A DNA stretch of 64,000 nt from Algiphilus sp022763315 (GCF_965249985.1 NZ_OZ252280.1); one strand, 5' to 3'. Counted from the first letter of the stretch, positions 1 to 9,035 are shown. The notes: a model not told the origin generated them from the letters alone. Made by a program: numbers and translations.

Positions 1-2323
1 GGCGCCTCGCTACCAGGATGCGCAGTGGCGCACACTGGAGGATCTCCTCGCGGTGTTTCGGCACGCGCTGGCGGAGCTGTCGCTATGCTTCAGCGAGCAG
101 GGGGCGGCCGATCACACCGAGATTGCCTTGCGCGCCCTGGACGCACTGGGCGACCCGGCGGCGCCCAGCCCGCTTCTGCTGCGCCTGGATCACCGTATCC
201 AACACCTCCTGGTCGACGAGTTCCAGGACACCTCCGACGTGCAGATGCGACTGTTGGAACGGCTCACCGCCGGCTGGGAGACGGGCGATGGGCGCAGCCT
301 CTTCTTGGTTGGCGATCCGATGCAGAGCATTTACCGGTTCCGCAACGCCAACGTCGGCCTCTTCCTGCAGGCGCGGCGGCGAGGCATTGGCCATTTATCA
401 CTGACGCCTCTGACGCTGACCCGCAACTTCCGTTCGCAGCAAGGCATTGTCGACTGGGTCAACACCACCTTTTCGCAGGTATTCGGGGAGGAGGACGCCC
501 AACGCGGTGCCGTTGCCTTCGCACCGGCGGCGGCCACGCATCCCCAGCTTCCGGGCGAAGCCGTGCACTGGTACAGCGGGGATGAGCTTGAAGAGGCAGA
601 GCGCATTGCTGCGCTCTGTGCCGCCACCCCCGCCGGGGAAAGTGTGGCGATCCTGGTGCGCGGCCGCAGCCATCTGCGACACATTCTTCCGGCGCTGCAG
701 TCCGCGGGCATCGCCGCCCAGGCGGTGGACATCGACCCCCTGGGCGAGCGGCCTGTAGTGCAGGATCTGATTGCTCTGACACGCGCCATCAATACACCCG
801 GCGATCGTATTGCCTGGCTGGCGGTTCTGCGCGCACCCTGGTGCGGCCTTCCGCTACCCGAGCTCCAAGACCTGTGCGAAGGCCTGCCCGATGGGGCCGC
901 GCTGTGGCCGGCGTTGGACAGGGCCGCCCAGCAAGGCCGCCTGTCGGCGCATGCACAGGCGCGTCTGGCGCGCGTCCTGCCCGTACTGCGCAAGACCATG
1001 CAGCGCCGCGGCCGGGACTCCTTGGCCACGTTAGTCGAATATGCCTGGCGCCAACTCGGTGGCCCGGCCTGTGTCCGCGACCCCACAGCGCTGACGCACG
1101 CCGCCGCGATGCTGGACGCCCTGGCAGAGGCCAGCGAGGGCGCGCCCGCCATCGACGCCGTCACGCTCGACCAGGCCCTCGACGGCCTGTTCGCCAATGC
1201 CTCGGCACTCGGAGGCACGCATGTGCAGATCATGACCATGCACAAAGCCAAAGGGCTGCAATTCGATCACGTCATCCTGCCGGGGCTGCACCGCGCCGCG
1301 CGCAGCAGTGAGCGGCCGGCCCTGGTGCAATCCAGCGTACTCCTGGGCGAACACGAAGCCCCTCTGCTGGCGCCCATTCCACATCGCGAATCCGAGGACG
1401 ACGCGCTCTACCGCCTGCTGCATCAGCGCATCGAAGGCGCGCGTGACCGCGCCGAGGCGGAGCGTTTGCTCTACGTTGCGGCGACGCGCGCCATCCGCAG
1501 CCTGCACTGCTTCGCCGATCTCCCCAGCAAAGCGGATGGCGGCGTCAAGATCGGCAATGGATTGCTGAGTCACCTGTGGCCGGCAGTGGGTGATGAAGTG
1601 CTCCGACAGCGCGATGCCAGCCGCGACGAACCCCTCTCCGATGGCCGCAGCGACGAGGCTTTGCCTGCACGGTCGCCATCGCTGCAACGCTTGCCGCTCG
1701 ACTGGACGCCACCCCCGTCACCGGAAGCATTGCCGGCGGCGACGGCGCCCGCCGTCACGCCGGAGACGATTCCGCCTTTCGACTGGGCCGGCGAGCGCGC
1801 GCGCGTCACGGGCACCCTCTACCACCTCTGTGTGGAGCGCATCGCCTGCGACGGCCTCGATCGATGGGATCGCGAACGATGGGAGGCACAGCGCCCATGG
1901 CTGATGGCGCGCGCGCGGGCGGCAGGCCTGGACGCTACGGACGCGGAGGCAACAGTGGCGCAAGTGTTCACCGCGGTCGACAATACACTTGCCGACAGCC
2001 ACGGGCGCTGGCTGCTGCAAGACCACGCCGGTGGCCACGCCTGTGAACTGGCCATGGATTCCATGACAGACGGCATCTTTCGTCGCCTGCGCATCGATCG
2101 CACCTTCATTGATGACCAGGGCGAGCGTTGGATCGTCGACTACAAGACCGGCACCCACGGCGGCGGCGACCTGGATGCCTTCATCGCCAATGAAATCGAA
2201 CGCTACCGCGGCCAGCTGGAACGGTATGCAGCGCTGTTTGCCGACGAAGGCCGCCCGCTGCGCTTGGCGCTCTACTTACCGCTGCTGCCGCAAGGCCAGC
2301 GACTGGTCCGGGTCACCCCTTAA
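1..2323 (+). CDS. UvrD/AddA-like helicase-nuclease (5' end outside window)
   Basis: The reading frame is open from base 2, so the N-terminus (Walker A and the first helicase motifs) lies upstream of the window; 773 residues are visible. Superfamily-1 helicase motif II (VDEFQDTS, about visible residue 71) and motif III (LVGDPMQSIYRFRNA, about 102) are followed by the C-terminal helicase motifs (HKAKGLQFDHVILPGL; LLYVAATRA). The last 200 residues form a RecB-family PD-(D/E)XK nuclease: TLYHLC, RIDRTF, then IVDYKTGT near residue 711 and a Q/Y-rich tail. This order is that of AddA/RecB-type double-strand-break processing enzymes. By inference it resects broken DNA ends with an AddB/RecC-like partner, probably encoded just upstream. 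No co-directional gene follows it. Confidence 0.9.
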   Translation, partial: APRYQDAQWRTLEDLLAVFRHALAELSLCFSEQGAADHTEIALRALDALGDPAAPSPLLLRLDHRIQHLLVDEFQDTSDVQMRLLERLTAGWETGDGRSLFLVGDPMQSIYRFRNANVGLFLQARRRGIGHLSLTPLTLTRNFRSQQGIVDWVNTTFSQVFGEEDAQRGAVAFAPAAATHPQLPGEAVHWYSGDELEEAERIAALCAATPAGESVAILVRGRSHLRHILPALQSAGIAAQAVDIDPLGERPVVQDLIALTRAINTPGDRIAWLAVLRAPWCGLPLPELQDLCEGLPDGAALWPALDRAAQQGRLSAHAQARLARVLPVLRKTMQRRGRDSLATLVEYAWRQLGGPACVRDPTALTHAAAMLDALAEASEGAPAIDAVTLDQALDGLFANASALGGTHVQIMTMHKAKGLQFDHVILPGLHRAARSSERPALVQSSVLLGEHEAPLLAPIPHRESEDDALYRLLHQRIEGARDRAEAERLLYVAATRAIRSLHCFADLPSKADGGVKIGNGLLSHLWPAVGDEVLRQRDASRDEPLSDGRSDEALPARSPSLQRLPLDWTPPPSPEALPAATAPAVTPETIPPFDWAGERARVTGTLYHLCVERIACDGLDRWDRERWEAQRPWLMARARAAGLDATDAEATVAQVFTAVDNTLADSHGRWLLQDHAGGHACELAMDSMTDGIFRRLRIDRTFIDDQGERWIVDYKTGTHGGGDLDAFIANEIERYRGQLERYAALFADEGRPLRLALYLPLLPQGQRLVRVTP

Positions 2324-2364
2324 GAGCGGCGGCCTGAGCAGAAGAAGCCGGGTCAGGAGCCCCG

Positions 2365-3057
2365 CTAGGCGGCTGCCGCGGGCTTGCCCATGGCCGCCGA
2401 TGCCAGGCGATGACGGGCACGGCGCAGTGGCGCGAGCGCAACCCGCGGCCGCGCCTGCAAAGCGCTGGCAGCCTGCCGGATGCCGGCGAATGACACCCGC
2501 TGCGCAAGGAACGCGCGCCCGTGAAAGCCCGCCTCCTGCAACCAGTCCCGTGCGGCACATCGTGGCAAACTCAGCGTGGCCTGCAGCTCATTGCCATCGC
2601 TCTGCCAGCGCATGCGGTGACGCCTGGCAATGGAGCGCATGGCGCGGTTATCCAACTGCGTGCTCAGCACCAGTTCCGTCGCGCCCCGATTCACGGCCGC
2701 CATGCGGCCCGCGGCGAACAGCCGCCCGCCAATGCCGCGGCCACGATAGGCACGCTCAACCGTCAATGCGATTTCGGCTGGTCGTTCGACGCCGGTGCTG
2801 GAGAAATCGACTTCCACTGTGCCACGCACCGCCCCGTCGACCAGAGCGACCAGAATGACGGTACCGCGGCGGTGCATGCGCCGCGCGCGACCACGAATGC
2901 CCGCATCGCTCAGGTGCGCTCCGAAACGGCGATAGCGATCCTCCTGATCCAGACGCAGCAGATGGGCTTCGAGCTTGTCGTGCTCCCATCCCCAAAGCAC
3001 GCGATAGGATGGCCTCTCCGTAACGGCAGAGGCTGCTTCGAATAGCGTCACTATCAT
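2365..3057 (-). CDS. GNAT family N-acetyltransferase
   Basis: A 230-residue protein carrying a GNAT fold in its middle and C-terminal half. The acetyl-CoA loop reads RAYRGRGIGGRLF (Q/RxxGxG/A type) and is preceded by the usual beta strand (VEVDFSS...EIALTVE). The ATG at 3057 is preferred over upstream starts because an AGGAG ribosome site lies about nine bases before it and the acidic N-terminus (MIVTLFEAAS) looks like a folded domain start, whereas the upstream extension is Arg/Ser-rich read-through. The last 40 residues are basic and Ala-rich. The substrate cannot be told from sequence. It converges with the helicase gene, with 41 bases between the stops. Confidence 0.78.
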   Translation of the reverse strand: MIVTLFEAASAVTERPSYRVLWGWEHDKLEAHLLRLDQEDRYRRFGAHLSDAGIRGRARRMHRRGTVILVALVDGAVRGTVEVDFSSTGVERPAEIALTVERAYRGRGIGGRLFAAGRMAAVNRGATELVLSTQLDNRAMRSIARRHRMRWQSDGNELQATLSLPRCAARDWLQEAGFHGRAFLAQRVSFAGIRQAASALQARPRVALAPLRRARHRLASAAMGKPAAAA

Positions 3058-3297
3058 TGTCCATACTCCTGCGCACCGCAAATGGTGCGGCGCAACAATT
3101 TGGACAGTCATGGCGCAGAATCGATCCCTGGACGTCGTTTCCGACGCCCGATGGCGGCGCGGGATCGCCAAGCGGCGGATTCCCTCTGCGCTCTTGCCGG
3201 CGCGTTGCGTGGGCCGTGCGGAGTGGGGGAACCAGGAGAGAGTGGATCGCACTTGCGATATATTCTCAATGCGATGACACACAACGGATACCGAGCC

Positions 3298-3672
3298 ATG
3301 CCCCGCAGCCTTCTTGCCCTCGCCCTGAGCACCGCCGTGTGGACGGCCCCCGCCCTGGCCGACGAGGACCGTCCGCAGCATTTCGACGCCATCGAGCCGA
3401 AGAGCCTGCAGGAGGCGCTGAGCTATTTCACCGTCTACAGCGAAGCCCTTGAGGCGCTGCTCGAAAAGGATCAGCTAAGCGGCGCCGACATGACGCGCAT
3501 CCACGAGATGAGCTACACCCTGGAAAACGCGCTCGGCAAGATGCGCGACGAGTTGGCCAATACGGCAGAGGCGCTGGAAGCCGTACACCTAGCCTCCGAG
3601 CGGGTGGACGAAGACACAGTGCGTCGTCAGGGCACAGCCTTCCTGAAGGCGGCGAGGCAGTTCTCGAAATAG
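3298..3672 (+). CDS. Small exported DUF6746-like protein
   Basis: A 124-residue protein with a clear Sec signal peptide (MPRSLLALALSTAVWTAPALA, cleavage expected before DED). The mature part is helical and acidic, with the pattern of a four-helix periplasmic protein (YSEALEALLEKDQLSGADMTRIHEMSYTLENAL). The pattern resembles the small gammaproteobacterial DUF6746 family, whose function is unknown; that match is from memory. An in-frame ATG at 3274 would add eight residues before the signal peptide. Neither start has a strong ribosome site, so the start is uncertain. The gene converges with the pil operon, 17 bases between the stops. Confidence 0.65.
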   Translation: MPRSLLALALSTAVWTAPALADEDRPQHFDAIEPKSLQEALSYFTVYSEALEALLEKDQLSGADMTRIHEMSYTLENALGKMRDELANTAEALEAVHLASERVDEDTVRRQGTAFLKAARQFSK

Positions 3673-3689
3673 GCCGCCCGGCGACAACG

Positions 3690-4784
3690 TCAGTGACCAC
3701 CGAAGTGCAGTTTTGCTTCCAGATTGGCGCGCGAATCGGCGTGTTCAAGCGCTTCCTTTTCGGTGATCTGTCCGGCGCGATACAAGGTCGCAAGGGCGTG
3801 ATCAAAGCTCTGCATGCCGCGGTCACGTGAGCCTTCGATGGCGTCCCGAATCTCGTTGATGCGGCCGGCAGTGATCAGTTCGCTGACATAGGGCGTGTTG
3901 AGCAAGACCTCGCAGGCGGCGACGCGGCAACCGTCCTTGCCCACCACCAGGCGCTGCGACACGACCGCGCGCAAGGTCATTCCCAGGTCCATGTAGAGCT
4001 GCTCGCGCTGCTCCGCGGGGTACATGGCGGCAATGCGCTGCAGCGCTTGATAGGCATTGTTGGCGTGCAGAGTGGACAGCGCGAGATGCCCGGTATTGGC
4101 CATGTGCAGACAGGCGCGCATCGTCGAGTGCTGCCGAATCTCGCCAATCAGCACGACATCGGGCGCCTCGCGCATGGCCGACACCAGGCCAGTGTCGTAG
4201 TCGGGAACATCAATGCCCACCTCGCGCTGATTGACTACGCAGCGCCGATGCGGATGCACAAATTCGATGGGATCCTCGATGGTCAGGATGTGCCCCTGTG
4301 CGGTGGCGTTGCGATGGTTGAGCATCGCCGCCAGCGTGGTGGACTTGCCAGAGCCGGTGGCGCCGACCACGAGCAGCAGCCCGCGTCGCAGCATGGCCAG
4401 ATCGCTGAGCACCTCGGGCAGGCGCAAGCCTTCGAGGGTGGGCACATCCACGCCGACAAAACGCATCACCATCGCGATCTCGCCGCGCTGGAAGAAGACA
4501 TTGGCGCGAAAGCGGCCATGTCCGCCGGCATGGGTGGCGAGATCCACCGAACGACGGCGGGTCAGTTCCTCGCGCTGCGACTCGCTGAGGATGGCGTCGG
4601 CCATCGCTGCCACGGCTTCCGCCTTGAGCGCCTCGCTGCCGACAGCGTGGATCTGGCCTTCAATACGCAGCATGGCCGGCGCTCCGGCCGTGAAATAGAG
4701 ATCGGAGGCGCGCTTCTGCGTCGCCAGCCGAAGGTAGGGCAGCAGTTGCCGGAACCCGCGCAGTGCTTCCGGCGTGGCGCTCAC
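3690..4784 (-). CDS. Third PilT/PilU-family ATPase (PilU-like)
   Basis: A 364-residue type IV pilus retraction-type ATPase. It has the N-terminal PAS-like region (KRASDLYFTAG), Walker A GATGSGKSTT (about 141–150), the Asp box DPIEFVHPH, Walker B ending in GE at 214–215, and the His box GHLALSTLHANN. Its C-terminal half lacks the PilT AIRNLIRE helix and matches PilU (SDLI/SELI...SRDRGMQSFDH), so it reads as a PilU paralogue. It differs in the segment after Walker B: GEIRQHST here against GEIRTRET in PilU and GELRDLET in PilT, losing the second Glu (Ser220). It overlaps the pilU stop by four bases (ATGA), so translation is probably coupled. It may be an accessory retraction motor; activity is not shown by sequence. 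Confidence 0.88.
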   Translation of the reverse strand: MSATPEALRGFRQLLPYLRLATQKRASDLYFTAGAPAMLRIEGQIHAVGSEALKAEAVAAMADAILSESQREELTRRRSVDLATHAGGHGRFRANVFFQRGEIAMVMRFVGVDVPTLEGLRLPEVLSDLAMLRRGLLLVVGATGSGKSTTLAAMLNHRNATAQGHILTIEDPIEFVHPHRRCVVNQREVGIDVPDYDTGLVSAMREAPDVVLIGEIRQHSTMRACLHMANTGHLALSTLHANNAYQALQRIAAMYPAEQREQLYMDLGMTLRAVVSQRLVVGKDGCRVAACEVLLNTPYVSELITAGRINEIRDAIEGSRDRGMQSFDHALATLYRAGQITEKEALEHADSRANLEAKLHFGGH

Positions 4785-5941
4785 CAGTGGGCCCGATCCT
4801 TGTCTTCATGCATCGACATCTTCTGCACATCCGGGTCGTTGTGCAGATCGCGGCTGGCGCGCTTGGACTCGAGCTTGATGCGCAGGCGCAATTCGTTCTG
4901 CGAATCGGCATTGCGCAGCGCTTCCTCGTAGCTGATATCGCCGGCCTCGAAGAGCTCGAAAAGGTGCTGATCGAAGGTCTGCATGCCCTGCTCGCGCGAG
5001 CGCGTCATGGTTTCCTTGATGCTGGCGACTTCGCCCTTGAAGATCAGATCCGAAACCAGCGGCGAATTCAGCATGATCTCCACCGCCGCCTTGCGGCCAC
5101 CATCCTCGCGCCGCACCAGACGTTGGGCGACGATGGCCCGCAGGTTCAGCGACAGATCCATCAGCACCTGTTCCCGCTTGTCCTCGGGAAAGAAGTTGAT
5201 GATGCGATCCAGCGCCTGGTTCGAGGAGTTGGCGTGCAAGGTGGACAGCACGAGATGCCCGGTTTCCGCGAAGTTGATGGCGTATTCCATGGTTTCGCGG
5301 GTGCGGATTTCGCCAATGAGGATCACATCCGGCGCCTGACGCAGGGTGTTCTTGAGCGCGTTGTCCCAGCTCTGCGTATCCACACCGACCTCGCGTTGCG
5401 TGATCACGCACTGCTTGTGCGGATGCACAAACTCGATCGGATCCTCAATGGTGACGATATGCCCGTAGGAATGTCCGTTGCGATGGCCCAACATCGCGGC
5501 CAATGAGGTCGATTTGCCCGAACCGGTGGCGCCGACCATCAGTACCATGCCGTGCTTGGCCATGCAGACCGAGCGCAGCGTGTCGGGCAGTTCCAGCTGC
5601 TCGAAGGTCGGAATCTCGGTGGTGATCGGCCGCAACACCGCACCCGTGTTGTTCTGCTGAACGAAGGCATTGACACGAAATCGGCCGATATCCTGCGGCG
5701 AGATGGCGAAGTTGCACTCGTTGGTGGCCTCGAAGTCGCGCAGCTGGCGGTCGTTCATGATGCTGCGCACCACGAGTGCCGCCTGCTGCGCGCTCAGCGG
5801 CTTGTCCATCACCGGCCGCAGTTCCCCGTCGATCTTCATGGCGGGCGGAAAGCCTGCCGTGAAGAACAGGTCCGAGGCGCCGCGCTCTTTGACCATACGC
5901 AGCAGCTGGGTGACCAGTCGAACAGCGGCTTCTCGATCCAT
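4781..5941 (-). CDS. pilU: Type IV pilus accessory retraction ATPase PilU
   Basis: A 386-residue PilT/PilU ATPase of the usual PilU length. Walker A is GATGSGKSTS (137–146), the Asp box DPIEFVHPHKQC, Walker B ends GEIRTRET (GE at 210–211), and the His box is TGHLVLSTLHANSSNQ. The C-terminus is PilU-type (NSPLVSDLIFKGE, then a charged tail ending KDRAHW) and lacks the AIRNLIRE motif of PilT. In Pseudomonas and Vibrio PilU acts with PilT at the inner-membrane pilus base to strengthen retraction and twitching. The gene begins 8 bases after the pilT stop and overlaps the next PilU-like gene by 4, so the three ATPases form one operon. Confidence 0.95.
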   Translation of the reverse strand: MDREAAVRLVTQLLRMVKERGASDLFFTAGFPPAMKIDGELRPVMDKPLSAQQAALVVRSIMNDRQLRDFEATNECNFAISPQDIGRFRVNAFVQQNNTGAVLRPITTEIPTFEQLELPDTLRSVCMAKHGMVLMVGATGSGKSTSLAAMLGHRNGHSYGHIVTIEDPIEFVHPHKQCVITQREVGVDTQSWDNALKNTLRQAPDVILIGEIRTRETMEYAINFAETGHLVLSTLHANSSNQALDRIINFFPEDKREQVLMDLSLNLRAIVAQRLVRREDGGRKAAVEIMLNSPLVSDLIFKGEVASIKETMTRSREQGMQTFDQHLFELFEAGDISYEEALRNADSQNELRLRIKLESKRASRDLHNDPDVQKMSMHEDKDRAHW

Positions 5942-5949
5942 GTCGCTCT

Positions 5950-6993
5950 CTATCCGCCGGTGAAATCGGCTTTGGAATTGGCGTAGGCGCGTGCCTCGCT
6001 GTTGCTGACAATGCCACGATCGACCAGCTTCTTCAGATTCTGGTCGAGGGTCTGCATGCCTTCCTTGCCGCCGGTCTGGATCGCGGAATACATCTGCGCG
6101 ATCTTGTTCTCGCGGATCAGGTTCCGGATGGCGGCGTTGCCGATCATGATCTCGTGCGCGGCGACGCGGCCACCACCCTTCTTCTTCAGCAGTGACTGCG
6201 AAATCACCGCACGCAGCGATTCGGACAGCATGGCGCGCACCATGTCCTTCTCCGCCGCGGGGAAAACATCGACGATACGGTCGATGGTCTTGGCCGCCGA
6301 GCTGGTGTGCAGGGTGCCGAAGACGAGGTGCCCCGTCTCCGCCGCGGTCAGCGCCAGACGAATGGTCTCCAGGTCACGCAACTCACCGACGAGCACCACG
6401 TCCGGGTCCTCGCGCAAAGCCGAGCGCAGCGCCTCGTTGAAGCCCAGCGTATCGCGGTGCACCTCGCGCTGATTGATCAGACACTTGTTGGACTGGTGCA
6501 CGAATTCGATCGGGTCCTCGATGGTGAGGATGTGGCCGTATTCGGTCTTGTTGATATGGTCGACCATCGCGGCCAGCGTGGTCGACTTGCCGGACCCGGT
6601 GGGCCCGGTCACCAGCACGATCCCGCGCGGCACGTCGATGATCTTCTTGAACACTTCGGGCGCGTTGAGATCCTCCAAGGTGAGGATGGTGGACGGAATG
6701 GTGCGGAACACGGCGCCGGCGCCACGCGACTGGTTGAAAGCGTTGACACGAAAGCGGGCGAGCCCTTGGACCTCGAAGGAAAAATCGGTCTCGAAATGCT
6801 CGTCGTAATCCTTGCGCTGCTTGTCGGTCATGATGTCGTAGATCATGCCGTGCACCTGGTCGTGCTCCAGCGGCGGCAGGTTGATGCGCTTGACGTCTCC
6901 ATCAACCCGGATCATCGGCTCGACCCCTGCCGACAGGTGCAGGTCGGAAGCCTTTTGCTTGACGGCGAAGGTCAGCAACTGCGTGATATCCAT
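5950..6993 (-). CDS. pilT: Type IV pilus retraction ATPase PilT
   Basis: A 347-residue hexameric AAA-like motor that depolymerises type IV pili. Walker A GPTGSGKSTT starts at 130. The catalytic Walker B Glu is at 204 in GELRDLET, the same number as in the well-studied Pseudomonas PilT. The C-terminal AIRNLIRE motif (288–295) diagnostic of PilT is intact. The N-terminus (MDITQLLTFAVKQKASDLHL) is canonical, which fixes the ATG. A purine-rich AGGGGA lies about 12 bases upstream. It is the first gene of the pilT-pilU-pilU-like operon and is divergent from yggS across a 57-base gap, an arrangement common in gammaproteobacteria. Confidence 0.97.
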   Translation of the reverse strand: MDITQLLTFAVKQKASDLHLSAGVEPMIRVDGDVKRINLPPLEHDQVHGMIYDIMTDKQRKDYDEHFETDFSFEVQGLARFRVNAFNQSRGAGAVFRTIPSTILTLEDLNAPEVFKKIIDVPRGIVLVTGPTGSGKSTTLAAMVDHINKTEYGHILTIEDPIEFVHQSNKCLINQREVHRDTLGFNEALRSALREDPDVVLVGELRDLETIRLALTAAETGHLVFGTLHTSSAAKTIDRIVDVFPAAEKDMVRAMLSESLRAVISQSLLKKKGGGRVAAHEIMIGNAAIRNLIRENKIAQMYSAIQTGGKEGMQTLDQNLKKLVDRGIVSNSEARAYANSKADFTGG

Positions 6994-7050
6994 GCCGTGC
7001 CTGGGTCCCCTGTTCTCTGTGGTGTGGCCGTCAGACTATAGTCCTCCACC
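6994..7050. promoter_or_regulatory. pilT/yggS divergent intergenic region
   Basis: This 57-base region separates two divergent genes. It holds a 10-base perfect palindrome GACTATAGTC (7034–7043) whose TATAGT can be read as a -10 element on either strand. For pilT it would give a leader of roughly 40 bases. For yggS the -10 would lie only 9 bases before the ATG, implying a leaderless message; yggS also has no visible ribosome site. I see no convincing -35 for either gene, so this is a weak call. Confidence 0.3.
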
Positions 7051-7749
7051 ATGACTGACCATACCTCCGCCATTCCCGAACGGTTGCAGGCGCTGCACGA
7101 ACGGATCGAGTCAGCGCGGCTGCGTGCCGGCACCCCGCAGCCCGTAACCCTCATCGCAGTATCGAAGCGCCAACCCCTGGAGGCCGTGCGCGCCGCCGTA
7201 GCGGCAGGTCAGCGCGTCTTTGGCGAGAACTACGTGCAGGAAGGGGTCGAGAAACGCGCGCAGATCGCTGATCCCGAGCTCTGCTGGCACCACATTGGCC
7301 CCATCCAGTCGAACAAGTGCCGCGACATTGCCAGCGCCTTCGACTGGGCCCAGGGTGTGGACCGCAGCCGCATCATCCAGCGCCTGGGTGCCGCGCGCCA
7401 GGCGCAGTCCACCCCGCTTTCCGTCTGCATCCAGGTCAATATTTCGGGCGAGGCCAGCAAATCCGGCGCCGCACCGGAGGCCGTGGAAGGGCTGTGCACG
7501 GCCGTACTCGACCAGCCAGGCCTGCAACTACGGGGGCTGATGGCCATCCCCGCGCCGCGTGCCGCGGGCGGCGACCCGGAGCGCGACTTCGACGCATTGC
7601 GCGCGCTCTATGAAGGGCTGCGTGACCGCGGCTTCCCTTTGGATACGCTGTCGATGGGCATGAGTGACGACTTCGAAGCCGCGATCGCGGCCGGCGCCAC
7701 CATGGTGCGCGTGGGCAGCGCCCTGTTCGGCCCGCGCCCGCAAGGGTGA
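7051..7749 (+). CDS. yggS: YggS/PROSC-family PLP homeostasis protein
   Basis: A 232-residue fold-type III PLP-binding protein. The PLP Lys is Lys39 in LIAVSKRQP, followed by FGENYVQEG, WHHIGPIQSNK and the C-terminal LSMGMSDDFEAAIAAGATMVRVGSALFG phosphate-binding segment. The family has no known catalytic activity; it buffers pyridoxal phosphate and keeps amino/keto acid pools balanced. Being divergent from pilT is a conserved neighbourhood. The ATG at 7051 gives the usual family N-terminus. Confidence 0.96.
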   Translation: MTDHTSAIPERLQALHERIESARLRAGTPQPVTLIAVSKRQPLEAVRAAVAAGQRVFGENYVQEGVEKRAQIADPELCWHHIGPIQSNKCRDIASAFDWAQGVDRSRIIQRLGAARQAQSTPLSVCIQVNISGEASKSGAAPEAVEGLCTAVLDQPGLQLRGLMAIPAPRAAGGDPERDFDALRALYEGLRDRGFPLDTLSMGMSDDFEAAIAAGATMVRVGSALFGPRPQG

Positions 7750-7790
7750 CATTCGCTATCCTCCTCGCTCTCCCGCAATCCAGGTGAAGC

Positions 7791-8456
7791 ATGTCGCAGG
7801 ACGACGCCAAGCGCAGAGCCGCGGAAGCCGCACTGGCCTATGTGCACGAAGGCGACACCATCGGTGTCGGTACGGGCTCGACGGTGAACCACTTCATCGA
7901 ACTGCTCGATCAGAAAGGGCCACGCATCGAGGCGGCGGTATCGTCCTCGGAGGCCTCCACCGAGCGCCTGCGCGCCTGCGGCATCAAGGTCCGCGACCTG
8001 AATCAGGCCGGTGCCCTCGATCTCTATGTCGACGGTGCCGACGAAGCCGATCCGCATCTGCGCCTGATCAAAGGCGGCGGCGGCGCGCTCACCCGAGAAA
8101 AGATCGTCGCCGAAGCCAGCCGTCGCTTCGTCTGTATCGTTGACGAAAGCAAGTGTGTGCGCGTACTCGGTGATTTCCCACTGCCGGTCGAAGTCATCCC
8201 GATGGCGCGCTCGATGATTGCGCGCAAGCTGGTCGGTATGGGTGGTCAACCCAAGCTGCGTGAGGACGTCACCACCGATAACGGCAACGTCATTCTCGAT
8301 GTCACCGGCCTCCGGCTGACCGATCCGGTGGCAGTGGAGCAGGAGATCAATCAATGGCCCGGCGTGGTCTGCGTCGGTCTTTTTGCCCGGCGCGGCGCCG
8401 ACCTGCTCATCGTGGGCAGTGCCTCCGGTGTCGAAACCCGCCAAGCCGCATCCTGA
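7791..8456 (+). CDS. rpiA: Ribose-5-phosphate isomerase A
   Basis: A 221-residue enzyme converting ribose 5-phosphate to ribulose 5-phosphate in the non-oxidative pentose phosphate pathway. The phosphate loop GTGSTVNHF (28–36) and catalytic residues Asp81, Asp84, Lys94 and Glu103 (VDGADEAD...KGGGGALTREK) sit at exactly the E. coli numbering. Full length at 221 residues. It follows yggS by 41 bases on the same strand. Confidence 0.97.
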   Translation: MSQDDAKRRAAEAALAYVHEGDTIGVGTGSTVNHFIELLDQKGPRIEAAVSSSEASTERLRACGIKVRDLNQAGALDLYVDGADEADPHLRLIKGGGGALTREKIVAEASRRFVCIVDESKCVRVLGDFPLPVEVIPMARSMIARKLVGMGGQPKLREDVTTDNGNVILDVTGLRLTDPVAVEQEINQWPGVVCVGLFARRGADLLIVGSASGVETRQAAS

Positions 8457-8464
8457 AACCCTGG

Positions 8465-8481
8465 GAACGCGCAACGCGTTC
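8465..8481 (+). terminator. Short hairpin after rpiA
   Basis: A perfect 7-bp stem (GAACGCG / CGCGTTC) with a 3-base loop begins 8 bases after the rpiA stop. No T-run follows; instead the strong AAAGGAGG ribosome site of the next gene comes within ten bases. It could weakly attenuate, protect an mRNA 3' end, or modulate access to that ribosome site. Confidence 0.35.
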
Positions 8482-8500
8482 TCTCAAAGGAGGAAGTGCC

Positions 8501-9028
8501 ATGACCAAAGTCTTGATTCCCGTCACGCTCACCGCTGCCGCGCTCTGGCTGAGCGCCTGCAGCCCGGCGCAGGACAGCACCGAAGGCAATAGCGCAGCGG
8601 CTGCGCCGACTGAGCACAGCCAGCATGAAGGCGCCAAGCCAGCCGCTGAGGAGACCCTGCCGGCCGGCCGACAGCCAGCGCCTGCCAATGCGCGCGTCTA
8701 CATCATCTCGCCCGCCGACGGTGCCACCGTCACCAGCCCGGTCACGATCCAGTTCGGCCTGGAGGGCATGGGCGTGGCCCCCGCGGGTATGCACAAGAAG
8801 CACACCGGGCACCATCACCTACTGGTCAACGTCACCGATTTTCCGGTCGACCGGCCGCTGCCCAGCAGCGAGCAGTACATCCACTTCGGCGGCGGCCAGA
8901 CCCAGACCGTGCTCGAACTGGAGCCAGGCGAACACACGCTCAAGCTGGTCATGGGCGACTGGAAGCACCAACCGCACGACCCGGTCGTCGCCAGCGAAAC
9001 CATCACCATCACCGTCGTAGAGGAGTAA
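8501..9028 (+). CDS. DUF4399 lipoprotein
   Basis: A 175-residue lipoprotein: the signal peptide ends in the lipobox LSAC (Cys20). A 45-residue low-complexity Ala/Glu/His linker follows, then a DUF4399 domain (ISPADGATVTSP...GMHKKHTGHHHLLVN...GGGQTQTVLELEPGEHTLKLVMGD). The His cluster KKHTGHHH suggests metal binding; this is inference, and the family function is not established. The start is fixed by a near-consensus AAAGGAGG seven bases upstream. It sits between rpiA and an SDR gene, eight bases before the latter. Confidence 0.85.
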   Translation: MTKVLIPVTLTAAALWLSACSPAQDSTEGNSAAAAPTEHSQHEGAKPAAEETLPAGRQPAPANARVYIISPADGATVTSPVTIQFGLEGMGVAPAGMHKKHTGHHHLLVNVTDFPVDRPLPSSEQYIHFGGGQTQTVLELEPGEHTLKLVMGDWKHQPHDPVVASETITITVVEE

Positions 9029-9035
9029 ATCAGGG

